Of a stretch of 64,000 bases of DNA, positions 49,764 through 61,000 are shown in pieces. The translations under genes and the position numbers were made by a program. The first letter of the stretch is position 1. Every line of letters begins with the position of its first letter. The DNA is from Owenia fusiformis. Its lineage: Eukaryota > Annelida > Polychaeta > Sabellida > Oweniidae. The stretch lies in the NCBI GenBank assembly GCA_903813345.2, contig CAIIXF020000013.1, forward strand, positions 282,805 to 346,804. Reading direction: 5' to 3'. The notes under the pieces are model-generated. The model ran no database searches. It was given only the letters and a program-made list of their open reading frames with translations, and was not told the origin of the DNA.

Positions 49764-50469
49764 TGTTCTACATAATGTATTTACACTTCATACATAACCC
49801 TACCTCCGCATTTGATGGTCATGGTGGCACAAGTTGAAAACCAAATGGAAATCAAAGATGCTTCCACATCTCCTAAAAGCTTGATGTGGAGGATGTTTAA
49901 CTTTGATTCTGACAACCCTAAGTGAACAATTTGCATTTGTAAGGTGGCATAACCTATTTCATCGTAATGTAATTTTTTCAAATATTGTCAGATTTTAACC
50001 TTTCTTAGCTTAATTTGAGACAGACTAAAGTATTAATTCACAGAGAAATACTATATCATAAACGTATAATTGGTCTTTGTCATCAGAAAGTATTACCTCA
50101 ATGCTTATTGTTAACCTTGTAAGTGGAACCTGGGGTAAGATGGCCATGTGAGGCAAGATTGTCCCACTCTATATGTTCAGTAATGTTTCAGTTACCATTG
50201 CCTTGTTCTCCTGTTAAGGCTACAATTTAGTTCAAGGGTACCAAGTACTTGCTTTAAATTCTATTTTCTGGCCACATATATCAGAATAACACATGGAATA
50301 GTTCCCTTTGAATGTATGTGTCTTATGAAGTATATAGTACACAAGTAGGGGTTTTGGATGACATAATATCATTTTATATTGAATAAAGAACTGTCCTAAT
50401 ATGCTAATGATAAGAGAATACCAAAAGACTTGCCATTGAACAACAATATTTATTTGTTACTATACCCTA

Positions 50470-52830
50470 CTTTTTTTTAATTTCAGGAACAGGAACCTTG
50501 ATCTCTTTTTAAACTTAAGTGCTCTTATTCCCACTTCCCAAATTGCAGAGCACTTGGTCTCATTGGTTAGTTGTATTGTTTTGTTGTTGACAATATTGGG
50601 GTCTTTATCTTTGTTTTATTTATCTTTAGTTTTCAAAGTTCCACCTTCCAAAAATTGTTAAGCCCTTAATTGTATGTTTGAATGAATGTACCTCTTGTGT
50701 GTCTGAGCGTTAACATGTGTTCCCTCTAAACAGATTGACTAAAGAAACAAATTTTTTAGGGTTGTCAAATTGGCTGACCAGTCAGGAGTGTGAGAACATT
50801 TGGCTAGTCACGGATGCCGTAACTATGAGGTCGTAAGTTCGGGATGTGTGAGCTCCCTTGTGTTTATTCATTTATAAATCACTATCTGAGTGTTCATTTT
50901 CAGAGGTGATCACCTGCTCTGGTTTATTAAGGACAGTTGAGCTAAGTGTGTTTGTGAATGTATGTATGAATATATCCTTGGTGTATCTGACCCTTAACAC
51001 CAGTTTCCTCTAGTCAAATTGACTGATGAAACAACCTTTTTTGAGGTTGTCAATTTGGCTGACCTGTCTAGATCGTGAGCACACTTTGCTAGGCACTGAT
51101 ACCGTAACCATGAGGTCGTGAGTTTGGGACGTGTTAGTTCTCTACGTTTATTCATTCTTTTTAGGGGTTGTCAAAATGACTGACCGGTCAAGAGCATGAG
51201 AACATTTGGCTAGGCACTGATGCCGTAAGCATAAGGTTGTTAGTTTGGAATGTGTGAGCTCTCTTGCCCTCATTTATGAGTCCCTGTCTAAGGTTTCAGT
51301 TGCAGAGGTAATCACCTGCTCTTGGTTCTTAAAGACAGTTGAGCTAATTGTGTTTGTGTCTGAGAGTTAACACCTGCTCCCTCTAGTCAGATTGACTTAT
51401 GAAACAACCTTTTTTTTGGTTTGTCAAGTTGACCGACCAGTCTAGAGCATGAGCACACTCGGCTAGGTGTTGCTGCCGTAACCCTGAGGTCGTTAGTTCA
51501 GGACGCGTGAGTTCCCTTGATTTTATTCATTGATAAATCACTGTCTGAGCTTTCAGTTGCAGAGGTAATCACTCGCTCTGGGCTCAGATGAGCTAATTGT
51601 GTATGTGAATGTTTGTATGAATGTTTACATCTCATCAATAGCCCACATGATGTTACATCATAAACATTTACAAAATTGCAAGTATAACCTTAATTATGTA
51701 GTCTATTGCATGAATTGCCTTTGGGACCAGTACGTCACTCTCAGTTTTTAATCTTTCCCAAATAAGATCACTAATTTGGTTTCCCTTTTTCGTTTCAGTT
51801 TCAGTCTTGTATGTATTGCATAAACTTTTGTTATACTGGTCATGTAACATTCCCCACTTAGAAGTAATGGCATTCATGTTTCCCTCTCCCGTGAGGAGTA
51901 GCATCATCGTTTTGCAACTTCTGACGAGTTTGCAATAATTAGAGGCAATTACCAACCAAATGCAAGGCTTACGTAATTCGACATCGCTCTTATATAGTTT
52001 TATGTTTGTGTATGTCATGAATTGTAATTGTCATCTCCAAAGATCTTATTCATACATGACTGCCCTTATGTTTATTTTCCATGTTAATTTGGACGATATA
52101 TTAGATTTTGAATGCCAAGGTTTTCAGTGCTCTTCATACAGTTCCCTAACGGTGATATACAGGCTAATAATGCACGGAACCTGGGACCTATGAGCTAATA
52201 TTCGCATTATAGCAATGAGTTTATACGTATTATCCATGGGCAATGATAGAAGTTGCCAGATGAGCATCATTTTATATATTTTGGATGATATATCTGACCA
52301 TCCTTATTGTTGCTTGCAGAATTGTTTTTTGTGCACTGTCGGTGGGATTTTAGGATTTTCTCCATACTACAATGTTCATTCTCCAATCTATCGTAGTCAG
52401 TGTCTTTCAATGGGAACTGACACAGTCTGTCATAGTTGGTACAGAAAAAGTCTAGTAAAGTTACAGATTGTCCAACATTTTCCATTTCCATGTAGAGAAA
52501 CATTCTTGGATTCTCAATCACATATTCTTGTCTTAAAAGTTTTGTCTGTTCATTTCCATGAACATCACTGGATGGATTGATTGAATTTTTTTTAAATTCT
52601 TTAGAACATAAAAGAGTCTTGCCATTTTTATTTTTTTTTTATTTCAGGTACATGTTCCTTGATCTCCGTTTAAACTTAAGTGCTCTTATTCGACTTTCCC
52701 AATTTGTGGAGCACTTGGTCTTTTTGGTTAGTGGTAATTTTTTGGCCATTAGCAAAACTTGGGTCTTTATCTTTGTTTTATCTTTAGTTTTCAAAGTCCC
52801 ACCTTCCCAAATTTGTTGAGCATTTGGCCC
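50470..52830 (+). repeat. Direct repeat of a ~200-bp segment, 2.16 kb apart
   Basis: 50470-50660 and 52625-52830 share 'TTTAAACTTAAGTGCTCTTA' and 'GAGCACTTGGTC', and continue into the same tRNA-like array. This suggests a duplication of the whole repeat-bearing segment. Confidence 0.65.
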
Positions 52831-53620
52831 TAATTTGTTTGTCTAAAGAATGTCATTTTGCTAGTTGTGTGTTTGAATGTATGTACAACTGTGAATGTAC
52901 CTCTGGTCTGTCTGAGCATTAACATCTGTTCCCTCTAGTCAGATTGACTGATGAACAACCTTTTTTGAGGTTGTCAAGTTGACCGACCATGAGGTTGTGA
53001 GTTCGGGATGTGTGAATTCACTTGCATCTATTCATTCTTTATTCATTTATGAATCTCTGTCTGATATTTTAGTTGCAGATGTTATCACAATCTCTGGGCC
53101 TTAAGGACAATTGAGCTAATTGTGCGTGTAAATGTATGTATGAATTCACTTCTGGTATGTTAAGAGCGTTAACACCTATTCCCTCTAGTCAGATTGACTG
53201 ATGAAACAACCTTTTTTGGAGTTGTCAGTTGCAGAGGTAATCACTTGCTCTGGGTTCCTAAAGACAGTTGAGCTAACTGTGTGTGTAAATGTATGTATGA
53301 ATTCACTTATGGTATGTTAGAGCGTTAACACTATTCCCTCTAGTCAGATTGACTGATGAAACAACCTTTTTTGGAGTTGTCAAGTTGACCAACCAGTCTA
53401 GAACATGAACTAACTTAGCTAGACCCCGATGCCGTACCCATTAGGGTTCAGGTTAGAGCTTTCAGTTGCAGAGGTAATCACCTGCTCTGGGTTCCTAAAG
53501 ACAGTTGAGCTAACTGTGTGTGTGAATGTATGTATGAATGCACCTCTGGTATGTCTGAGCATTAAGACCTGTTCCCTATAGTCAGATTGACTGATGAAAC
53601 AACCACATAGTGTGGGGCTA
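50660..53620 (+). repeat. Irregular tandem array of tRNA-like (SINE-type) repeats
   Basis: Repeated phrases, in order: 'CCCTCTAGTCAGATTGACTG', 'GAAACAACCTTTTTT', an A-box-like 'GGCTAGGCACTGATGCC', a B-box-like 'GGTCGTGAGTTCGGGAC', then 'CACTGTCTGAG' and 'AAAGACAGTTGAGCTAA'. The GCCGT marker sits at 50816, 51101, 51222, 51475 and 53430, so units vary in length and some are partial. A and B boxes suggest descent from a tRNA-derived SINE amplified locally in tandem. Frames within (such as 51668-52018 on the minus strand) show no family signature. Confidence 0.6.
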
Positions 53621-54149
53621 TATTGTCTGCCTAGGATGTCCATCTGTCTGTCTGCTTGTCTGTCTTTTTGTACATCCGACAGTTTTCTCCAAAACCGCTA
53701 AAGATATCATTTTTTTAAATTTTCAGGACTAAGTACATACAAATGCGGTAACAAAAATTTCGACTCTATACCTACTTCCTGTTGGCCATTTGATGTCAAA
53801 TGCCAAAATCCTTGTCTGCAAACTTTAAGAAAAACTGCTTCACAGTTACAATTAAAACTCACTTCATTTTACATCTGATTGGGTTTTGGACATGTTGGCT
53901 CAGACATGGCAGCCATTTTGAGTGTCTTAAGAAAAGTTGGCAAGTGATTATACTTTGAATAATATTTATAAGGTTTTTTGAGTTGCCATAATCAACTATT
54001 TAGTAGTTTTAAAAATAATTCCAGGTGTCCTGTATTGTAGAAAGCCATGTCACTTATCACAGTAATTTTATACAATTATTTTGTTTAAAATTTTTTTACA
54101 AAAAGTCTGCTTTTCTATTGTTGGCCATTTTTGTGTTTTCGTAGTAAAA

Positions 54150-54797
54150 TTTTGTCTGTAAAGTCTTGTTTACAAGTTTCAATGCTAACCAATTGAGGGA
54201 TTGATTTCAAATTTTCAGGGATAATTATTTGTATGAAAATCTAGAACTGATTTGTTTGGGGCCTTCTTGGTTAATGTTTTAAGGCAGCCATTTTTTATTT
54301 TCCTTCATAAAACCTTGTCTGTGTAGTCTTCTTACAGTAATCTGTATAGTAATCTTTTCATGGATTACTTTCAAATTTCCAGGGATGATTCTAAGTCTGA
54401 AAATCTCAAACTAACTAGGCTTTGGGCATTCTGGGTGGCCATTTTGAATTTTTCCATCCTAAAATCTTGTCTGTTAGGTATTGTGTACACATTTTCAGCT
54501 GAACTATTTCACAGATCAATTTCAAATTTCAAGGCCATCTTTGATTTTCAGTCCTCAAATCTTCTCTATCAAGTCTTGTCTGCATTTTCAAACTAATCGT
54601 TTCACAGACCAATTTCGAATTTTCAGGGATTATTTTTAGAATGCAAATGAACTGATTAGGTTTTGGCCATTATTGGTCGATATTAAGGTGGCAGTTTTGG
54701 ATTTGTTGTCCTTAAATCTTCTCTGTAAAGTCTTATCTACATGTATCTGGGGAACCGTTTGGCAGATTAATTTCAAATTTTCAGCTTGGTAAATGTT
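54150..54797. repeat. Diverged 162-bp family units
   Basis: Recognisable units ('GGCATTCTGGGTGGCCATTT', 'TTGTCTGTAAAGTCTTGTTT') interrupted by the LINE fragment and resuming at 56158-56400. Confidence 0.65.
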
Positions 54798-56157
54798 TTG
54801 CTAATAGGGCTAATGAGGCAGACCCATACAAGGCACTGCAGTAGTCAAAATTTGATGCTACGTAGGAGCTATACATTGTTTCAAGGTGTTTGGATCTTAC
54901 ACTATTTGACAGATACTTGAGTGGATTAAGCAGTTTTTGAACTTTCCGTGAAAGATAGTTTATATGGTCTTCATAAGTCAAATTTTCATCAAGGATAAAT
55001 CCAAGATGTTTGTGTGAAGTTTTACATGGAATGACTTCCCGTCAAAATAAAGTGGCGTTTTTTGGAAGTTTTTGATCCGGTTTGAGTGGAATATGACTTG
55101 GGCACTTTTGGAAGGTTTGAATTTAAGGAACCATTTCTTTGACCACAGATTAATTTTATTAAGATCATTTTGAATCTGATCTGTTTGAGCATTTGATGGA
55201 TGAAAAAATGAATAAAGAGATGTATCATCAGCATATATGTTTGCTTCAGAGTCTAAGTTGTCTGGGAGGTCATTTTTATAGATGAGGAACATGAGGAGGC
55301 CTATTGCTGAGCCTTGAGGAACACCAGAGTTTATGAAGTTATTGTCTGAGAATTTAGAATGTTGGACATTGATTGATACACAAACTTTTTTTTCCTCAGG
55401 TAAGAATCACAAAGATCAATTGTCTTGCTGTTAATTCCATAAGATTTCATTTTGTGTATTAAGAGCGAATGCGGGACTGTATCAAACGCAGCCGAAATGT
55501 CAAGATATACCGAGTTAATACAGTTTCCTTGTATTTGATGATAAATATATTCAGTAATTGCTAAAAGTTAAAGTTCTGTGTTGTGGCCAGGGAGAAAACC
55601 TGACTGAAACTTGTATAACAGGTCATTTTCCATAAGGTGTTTCATGATTCTAGCATTGAGTACCTTTTCAAAAATTTTGGAGAAAGTACTTAATAATGTT
55701 ATCGGCCTATAGTTTTCAACGAATGACCGGTCAGATTTCTTATGAATTGCAGAAATATTTCCCAACTTCCAACAGTCAGGAAATTCTGATTTTTGGAAAA
55801 TGAAGTTAAAAAGCGAAGAAAGTTTATGATGAACTAGGGTTAGCCTTCTGGAACAATGAGTAGTTCACAGACTCATTGCCAACTAGCAATATCAATCACC
55901 ACTGTTATAGATATGCTAATGTTCCTTCAAGATCCTTGTGAATGGGTTTGCCTCCCAGGGCAGTTCCCACCAGGAAGACTGCAAGCTTTGTCACGTCCAA
56001 GAGACTGTATGTTTTTATTTATTTCATCAGGTGTTGTCGTAATATTGTCAATGTCTTGATTGCACCGTTTTGGAAAATTAGGAAAGACCATATCCCCATG
56101 AAGCTCATCATGGTGATATTTGCCAAAGAAAAGGTTGGCTTTTTCAGTGTCAGTTCT
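54798..56157 (-). pseudogene. Degenerate LINE reverse-transcriptase fragment with 22-bp target duplication
   Basis: Minus-strand coding remnants in three frames. 56190-55927 has 'TTTPDEINKNIQSLGRDKA', the region before the palm. 55765-55568 has 'SFVENYRPITLLSTFSKIFE', the reverse-transcriptase entry motif. 55292-54978 has the catalytic YADD (55235-55224), and 54981-54798 has 'YVASNFDYCSALYG', the thumb-side HLDYC-like motif. Changes of frame and stops make it a pseudogene. A perfect 22-bp repeat, 'AATTTTCAGCTTGGTAAATG' plus TT, flanks it (54776-54797 and 56158-56179). Clade most like CR1/Jockey-type elements. Both the endonuclease end and the 3' end are missing. Confidence 0.85.
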
Positions 56158-56400
56158 AATTTTCAGCTTGGTAAATGTTAAGGTGGCCATTTTGGTTTTC
56201 CATCCAATGTCTTATGTATGCACTTCCAGGGAAACCATTTGATTTCAAATTTTCTGGGATTATTATTGTATGAAAATTTCAAACTGATTAGTCTTTTGGC
56301 ATTCTGGGTAAATGTTAAGACGGCTATTTTAGCATTTTTGTCCCACATTTTTGTCTAACTGATAAGTATCAGGCATTCAAGATGAAAAACCATTAAAAAC
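56158..56400. repeat. 162-bp family unit resuming after the LINE fragment
   Basis: Continues the unit broken at 54797: 'AAGGTGGCCATTTTGG' follows immediately after the target duplication. Confidence 0.65.
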
Positions 56401-58958
56401 CATTGGTGGGGACATGTTGACACGTTTGTGTCCTTGTTTTCATTCCCAAGACACTGTAGAGACTAGAGAAACCATTTTGGATATTTGATTACAATGTCTT
56501 GTCTGAAAAGTCTTGTCTGTGCATTTCCATAGAAATCACTAGATGGATTGGAATTTTCAGTAATATTTTCAAGGTGTATTGAGCTGTTTATATTTAAACA
56601 TGCTTGGTCAATTTTAAGGTAGTCTTCCTAGATTATCTGTTGCTAAATCTTGTCTGAAAAGTATACTTTGTTCATTTCAAGGCAAACCACTGGAATTATA
56701 GATTTGAAATTTTGAAGTTTTTTTTTATTGAAATCTATAACCAAATGGCCAACTTGTCTGAACAGTTTTGTTGGCACACCACTCCACTGATTGATTTGAA
56801 AGTTTGAGTAATGTTTATTTGAATTGCATAAATGATTAGTGTGAGACATACTGGAATATCATTGCAAAAGTTTGTCTCCTAAATGCAGTCAAAACAAATC
56901 CACGGCTATAAAAATCTTTCTTGGTTTTGAAGCTTTCTTTGTCTCCATGACAAAGGTCAGGAAGTTTGGCTCATTGCTTATACTTCCTTTTCCTTTTTTG
57001 ACAATTCAGTTTGCTGACTCCTGATCTCTGTAAGTAAGCTTCCTTCCTCTTACTCCTTCCTAGTCATCTCTCTTGCAGCTTCATTTTTACACTATTTCAC
57101 TCTGCACTCCTGTGCCTAACTTCTTTCTGCTCTGATTCCCCTTTTCTTATTCTTAGACTTGTCTCATTCCAGTTGTTAATCAAAATACTTCCTAGGAATG
57201 ATGTAATAAATTGGCAATGAACTCACAATTTTTTCACTTGGCACCTTTTGAGATGGATCCTGGCTATGGCATTAATGGTTGAGAAATAGGGATCGAAACC
57301 AGCCATAGTTTTCTCCTGATGACCATTGTGAATTGTTGTGTTTTATGGATTATGATGACGGCTTTGCGAATGGATGTTGACCCTTTGAATTGCCTATGGA
57401 CTTCAAGACTGGATTTTATATATCCCACATCATTTGAGACTGAATACTCTATCTTTCATGAGTACTAGTACCTACAACTATTTTTGATGTTACGAGTATT
57501 GGCTATCATTTTTTTCAATTTTTCTTCAACATGTATTGTAATGACTTCAGTATGAATAAAATGTCCCTTGGTGTTCTGGTCCTGGATTGTGATACTGCTT
57601 CTTGATTGGAGGGGGAGGGGGATGTTTGTTTTCACGTTAGATCATGGTTTTGGGATATAAAGGGTCTACTTTTCTTATGACAGATTCACACTTAGAGTTT
57701 GCTTTTCTTGTTGGGTTTCTTTATAGTTTTTAGTCACAGCTCCCATTTGGCATTTGTGCTTATATATTCCTTCTACTTCTCTTTCAACTAATGCCTTCTA
57801 CTTAAGACTAGTTCTTGCTAGTTCCTCTTTTGCCTTTCATGTGTTCTATGATTCTTCCATCTGTAATATCCTTGTCACTGTATTGGTTTGGCTTTACCCT
57901 CTTACAATATTTTGTCCATAGTGGTATATTTTTAAAATTATACCTAATTTCTTTAATTAAGGATTATTTTATTATAGTATTAAATGTACATTTTATTTTT
58001 CTAAGGTCTCATCAATTTTGTATTAGACATTGTAATAAAATTGTTCACTTTAAAGTTAACATATTGCTTAATTGGCTGAGTTTATATTAGTGAATGCAAC
58101 TTGCTGTTGGCTACTGGATTAACCTACTATTTTATGACCAATTCATTTTAATATGAACCAAATAGTGGCATGTAATATTCATATTTAAATGGGTTGCCCA
58201 TAAAACATTAAGCTAATCCAGTAGCCGACAGCTGATAGTTGCATTTGCAAATACAAGCAAAGTGACTATTTTATCAAACTTTCTTTCGTAATGATATATT
58301 GTCATAATTTGTCATATCTTGATACACTCACACTCAATACCCAAAGGATAAACATTTGAAATTGGTTACACTATCTACTGTGCTATAATTTTACATAACA
58401 TTTTATTCAATGAATTAAAAATACAAATTCTATGATATATTTGCCTAATAGAAATACACTTATGATAAATATATCCCATACCATAAATACAATAGTGAAG
58501 TTGAAAGTTTATTAAGCGCACCATATATATATATATATTGAATTTTTAACAGAATCTCAAACGAAATATTTAGTATTTAAATTTTGAATTTTAAGCATAG
58601 TTCTGGTGTCCTTCAAACATGATTTTATTGAATACTCATTCATAAATACAAACCATATACTCAATCATGTTTTGACTAATTAAGTATGACAATGTAACAA
58701 TAAGATGAATTTAAATTTTGGCTAGATTTTATACTTAAATTGCCTCAATTGATACATTTGATTTTAGATGAAATAAAAATAGCTTATATTTAACTGTTGA
58801 AATTTTTAAATTGCATATAAAATGAAAAATAGCATAACACTCCAGCTCTTTGTCATACACGATACAAAAAGTTAATTTCTGAAGTTTTGTAAATCTGGCA
58901 TATATCATAGAAAATGTATATTTATTGTCTTGATTATTTATTTTTTATTTACACAGCC

Positions 58959-59027
58959 ATGGTGAGAAAACCAAAAGGATTGAGGAAAAGAGAATATGTC
59001 AAGAGGTCCAAGTTAGACCTAAAAAAG
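58959..59027 (+). pseudogene. Mirror copy of the first coding exon of the OTU gene, without its second exon
   Basis: A 23-codon exon with the same ACAG acceptor and GTAAAC donor as 5003-4933. It differs at one base (GCG to GTG, so it starts MVRKPKG). With the left-arm intron length, exon 2 would begin near 61094. The sequence after the gap there is unrelated to 1-2866, so this copy is an orphan exon in the assembly as given. Confidence 0.8.
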
Positions 59028-59079
59028 GTAAACTATTAACAACAGTTCTAAAAATGGTCATCTTTGTTGTAACCTTGTA

Positions 59080-59890
59080 AACTAGATGGAGAGCAGTGTT
59101 ATATGACTATTGTTATATTTCATCATCTAGAGCTAATGGGTAGGTATGCTGTAACCTAGATGTTGTGAGTTTGAGAAACATGTTTATAGTCAATGAATGA
59201 TCACTGTCTGGGGTTTCAGTTATAAAAATTTGACAACTCAAGTTGTGATTCCTTAAGGACAGTCGAGCATTTGTGAGTATGGAACTGAGTGAACCCTTTA
59301 GGCATCCTGGGTAATGGAATCTAGCCAAGTAGTATAGAGCTCTGGATACATCAGGTAAGGTGATTGGTGCTATAACCTAGAAGTTTAATTGGGTGTGGGC
59401 TTTATATATTTTTCACTCATTTATGATCAATGTCTGGGCTTTAAGTGGCAGAGTTTCTTGTTCCAAGTCATTGGGAACAATTGAGTGAAAATGTCTGTGC
59501 ATAACTTATGTCATTTAAAGATGCTGAATTTCCTTAGCTGTGAACATTTCAGGATAAATCAAGATAGACAACTGTTTTTGCAATTACAGGTCATGAGATA
59601 GACAATTGTGCTTATTGATTCATGGATGACGAAAGTGTTCCACTGTATGTTTTTAAGGACAGTGTGTATGAATGTAGTGATAATATGTAATGAAACACTC
59701 AGTCTTGGGGATTTTCTGAATAGTCAAAGGCATTGGATAAGTTACTACCTGTGCTCTTTTTATTATTCATTTATTATCACTAAGCTTCCAGTTGCAGTGT
59801 TGTAGTATGTGAGTATGAATATGACATCTAGTGTGTTTGAGTGAACTAGTCAATCAATCTCAGGTACTGGATACATCAAACAAGCTATGT
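59080..59890 (+). repeat. Old tRNA-like repeat sequence, right arm
   Basis: Mirror of 4085-4870, with a B-box-like 'GATGTTGTGAGTTTGAG' at about 59158-59174. Confidence 0.5.
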
Positions 59891-59919
59891 AGCATCCTAA
59901 CCCTGTGAAAGTGATTTGC

Positions 59920-60460
59920 ATAGGTATGTATTCATTATCCCATCGAATGAAATTCGGAGGGATATAGAGAATGCCTCCATCCATCTGTCCGCTTGTCCGT
60001 ATGTACGTCCGTACGTATATACGTCTGTGTGTCCGTCAGGGCAATAACTCGAATACCATTGGCCTGATTTTGTTAATATTTTGTACATATATGCCCTATA
60101 GATTTTTAAAATGGTCACTCATTTAAAAATGGCATCCATTTAGTGTCAATTTTACAGTAATTTAGGTGCAATGTGTAAAACTGTAATAGCAATATGTTTT
60201 AAATGTAAAAAATGATATAGGACATTAATAAAGCTAGAAATGTTGATATTAAAGAAGCACATGGCGACCACCTTGACAAATGGCGGCCTTTACTCATTAT
60301 TTTACTATTTTTGCTGTAACTCAAAAAGTAGTGGAGCAATTTTGTTCATAATTGGTATGTGAATACTATAAGCATGACACACTGTCTAATGACAATTTTG
60401 TAAATATTTCCAGCCATTGCTGTTCGATGGGATTTGCTACGCTTTGGCATTGCTATTGTC
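59920..60460 (+). repeat. Dispersed repeat with TCCG-rich start, right-arm copy
   Basis: Mirror of 3481-4040; same family as 38845-39951. Confidence 0.7.
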
Positions 60461-60500
60461 TAGTTTATATTAGTCATTCATTCATCTGAATACCAGATAC

Positions 60501-61000
60501 NNNNNNNNNNNNNNNNNNNNNNNNNNNNNNNNNNNNNNNNNNNNNNNNNNNNNNNNNNNNNNNNNNNNNNNNNNNNNNNNNNNNNNNNNNNNNNNNNNNN
60601 NNNNNNNNNNNNNNNNNNNNNNNNNNNNNNNNNNNNNNNNNNNNNNNNNNNNNNNNNNNNNNNNNNNNNNNNNNNNNNNNNNNNNNNNNNNNNNNNNNNN
60701 NNNNNNNNNNNNNNNNNNNNNNNNNNNNNNNNNNNNNNNNNNNNNNNNNNNNNNNNNNNNNNNNNNNNNNNNNNNNNNNNNNNNNNNNNNNNNNNNNNNN
60801 NNNNNNNNNNNNNNNNNNNNNNNNNNNNNNNNNNNNNNNNNNNNNNNNNNNNNNNNNNNNNNNNNNNNNNNNNNNNNNNNNNNNNNNNNNNNNNNNNNNN
60901 NNNNNNNNNNNNNNNNNNNNNNNNNNNNNNNNNNNNNNNNNNNNNNNNNNNNNNNNNNNNNNNNNNNNNNNNNNNNNNNNNNNNNNNNNNNNNNNNNNNN
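60501..61000. other. Assembly gap (500 N)
   Basis: Exactly 500 undetermined bases. The right arm of the inverted repeat stops at its first N. Confidence 0.98.

Larger units (their letters stand above)
45693..57490. other. 11.8-kb block present only in the right arm
   Basis: The left arm joins these flanks directly near 8525-8560, from 'GTGTGTACTTGTTACT' to 'TTTTGATGTTAYGAGTATTG'. The block holds tandem duplications (47545-48410), a relative of the 1.9-kb element (49080-49763), a tRNA-like array (50660-53620), 162-bp family units (54150-56400) and a LINE fragment. 45700-47540, 48420-49075 and 56400-57490 show no recognisable feature. The ends show no clear inverted repeat, so it may be a composite insertion or a deletion in the other arm. 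Confidence 0.65.
29740..60500 (-). repeat. Right arm of giant inverted repeat
   Basis: Inverted counterpart of 3435-23745, ending exactly at the N run that begins at 60501. Right-arm-only segments are 32847-33133, 35581-41209, 44194-45007 and about 45693-57490. Inner homology ends in the 156-bp array at 29740. Stretches not listed separately (30600-32100, 32310-32846, 33134-33514, 35425-35580, 41210-41640, 42060-42387, 42701-44193, 45010-45692, 57491-58958) are arm sequence without recognisable genes. Confidence 0.93.

Noticed and set aside
51668-52018. 116-codon minus-strand frame inside the tRNA-like array
   Set aside because: No family signature, and extension on either side meets stops; likely chance in repeat DNA.
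3435-60500. A single giant transposon with 20-30 kb terminal inverted repeats
   Set aside because: No transposition gene lies between the arms, no target duplication is visible at the outer ends, and the arm ends coincide with assembly gaps.
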